Both the position numbers and the translations under genes were made by a program. From an uncultured Verrucomicrobiota bacterium (GTDB taxonomy: Bacteria; Verrucomicrobiota; Verrucomicrobiae; Opitutales; Opitutaceae), in NCBI GenBank assembly GCA_946482165.1, contig CAMLQS010000052.1, positions 1 through 20,141 of the forward strand: DNA of 20,141 nucleotides, written 5' to 3'. The notes under the pieces are model-generated. The model made no database searches. It worked only from the letters and a program-made list of their open reading frames with translations, and had not been told where the DNA came from. The stretch's first letter is position 1, and each line of letters starts with the position of its first letter. This document shows, one piece after another, positions 19,903-20,141 of this stretch.

Positions 19903-20141
19903 TCAAAGAAGCGTCTCCTGCGCGGCGCCGCCGAGCGGCTTGAGGCCGACGGCGTGGTAGCCCTTCGGAGTGAGCATGCGGCCCTGCGGGGTGCGTTGGA
20001 GGTAACCTTCCTGGATGAGGAAGGGTTCGTGAACCTCCTCGAGCGTGTCGGCTTCCTCGCTCACGGCCATGGCGACGGTGCCGAGGCCCACCGGGCCGCC
20101 GCGGTAGTTTTCGGCCATGATGCGGAGGATGCGCTTGTCCA
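19903..20141 (-). CDS. ruvB: Holliday junction branch-migration ATPase RuvB, C-terminal end (partial)
   Basis: The visible 78 residues are the C-terminal winged-helix DNA-binding domain of RuvB, the hexameric motor that works with RuvA to drive branch migration at Holliday junctions. Conserved stretches include DKRILRIM, YRGGPVGLGTVAMAVSEE, DTLEEVHEPFLIQEGYL and the closing RTPQGR, all in the usual order. The AAA+ ATPase part and the start lie beyond the right edge. The stop is the TGA at 19903-19905. This is a housekeeping gene and marks the edge of the pectin-related region. Confidence 0.96.
   Translation of the reverse strand, partial: DKRILRIMAENYRGGPVGLGTVAMAVSEEADTLEEVHEPFLIQEGYLQRTPQGRMLTPKGYHAVGLKPLGGAAQETLL

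Noticed and set aside
1..20141. Mobile element, prophage, toxin-antitoxin or defence system
   Set aside because: No transposase, integrase, phage structural gene, nuclease-toxin pair or defence motif was recognisable in any frame.

Overview
This window comes from a high-G+C bacterium, most likely a member of the Verrucomicrobiota close to Opitutaceae. The evidence for that is the gene mix: a pectin and rhamnogalacturonan degradation cluster with a LacI-type regulator, a pectate lyase carrying autotransporter-associated beta-strand (PATR-like) repeats but no beta-barrel, membrane-anchored W-A-x-x-D-P repeat proteins, and gene starts that mostly lack a Shine-Dalgarno sequence. The lineage is an inference; no rRNA or other marker is present apart from a ruvB fragment.

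Layout. Positions 1-2353 (minus strand) hold two tandem paralogues of unknown function, each with an N-terminal membrane anchor; the first is cut by the window edge. A structured intergenic element of about 80 bp follows (2453-2531). Positions 2548-3884 (minus) hold two nearly identical small PL3-type pectate lyases. Next comes a gene-free stretch of about 600 bp (3885-4487) that probably carries the PL3 promoter. Positions 4488-11160 (minus) hold two PL1-type pectate lyases, one extended by about 1000 residues of beta-strand repeats. Positions 11246-16987 (minus) hold a rhamnogalacturonan acetylesterase (SGNH), a Tat-exported PcRGLX/YetA-like exo-rhamnogalacturonan lyase, an L-rhamnose mutarotase (rhaM) and a Gfo/Idh/MocA oxidoreductase. 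Divergent from these, on the plus strand, are a LacI-family regulator (17092-18114), an App1-like phosphatidate phosphatase (18128-19078) and a translationally coupled endonuclease/exonuclease/phosphatase-family protein (19075-19854). The 3' end of ruvB enters from the right edge on the minus strand.

How the genes work together (inference). The PL1 and PL3 lyases would cut homogalacturonan. The acetylesterase would deacetylate rhamnogalacturonan I so that the PcRGLX-like lyase can attack it. RhaM would interconvert L-rhamnose anomers once rhamnose is released, and the oxidoreductase would act on a sugar or sugar acid from the same substrate. The LacI-type protein is the obvious local regulator.

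The most interesting signal is an 11-bp palindrome, CnGACwGTCnG, found three times and only in intergenic DNA: upstream of the PL3 pair, upstream of the shorter PL1 lyase, and between the regulator and the divergent oxidoreductase. It is a good candidate operator for this regulator. I found no CRISPR array, tRNA, rRNA, transposase or phage gene.
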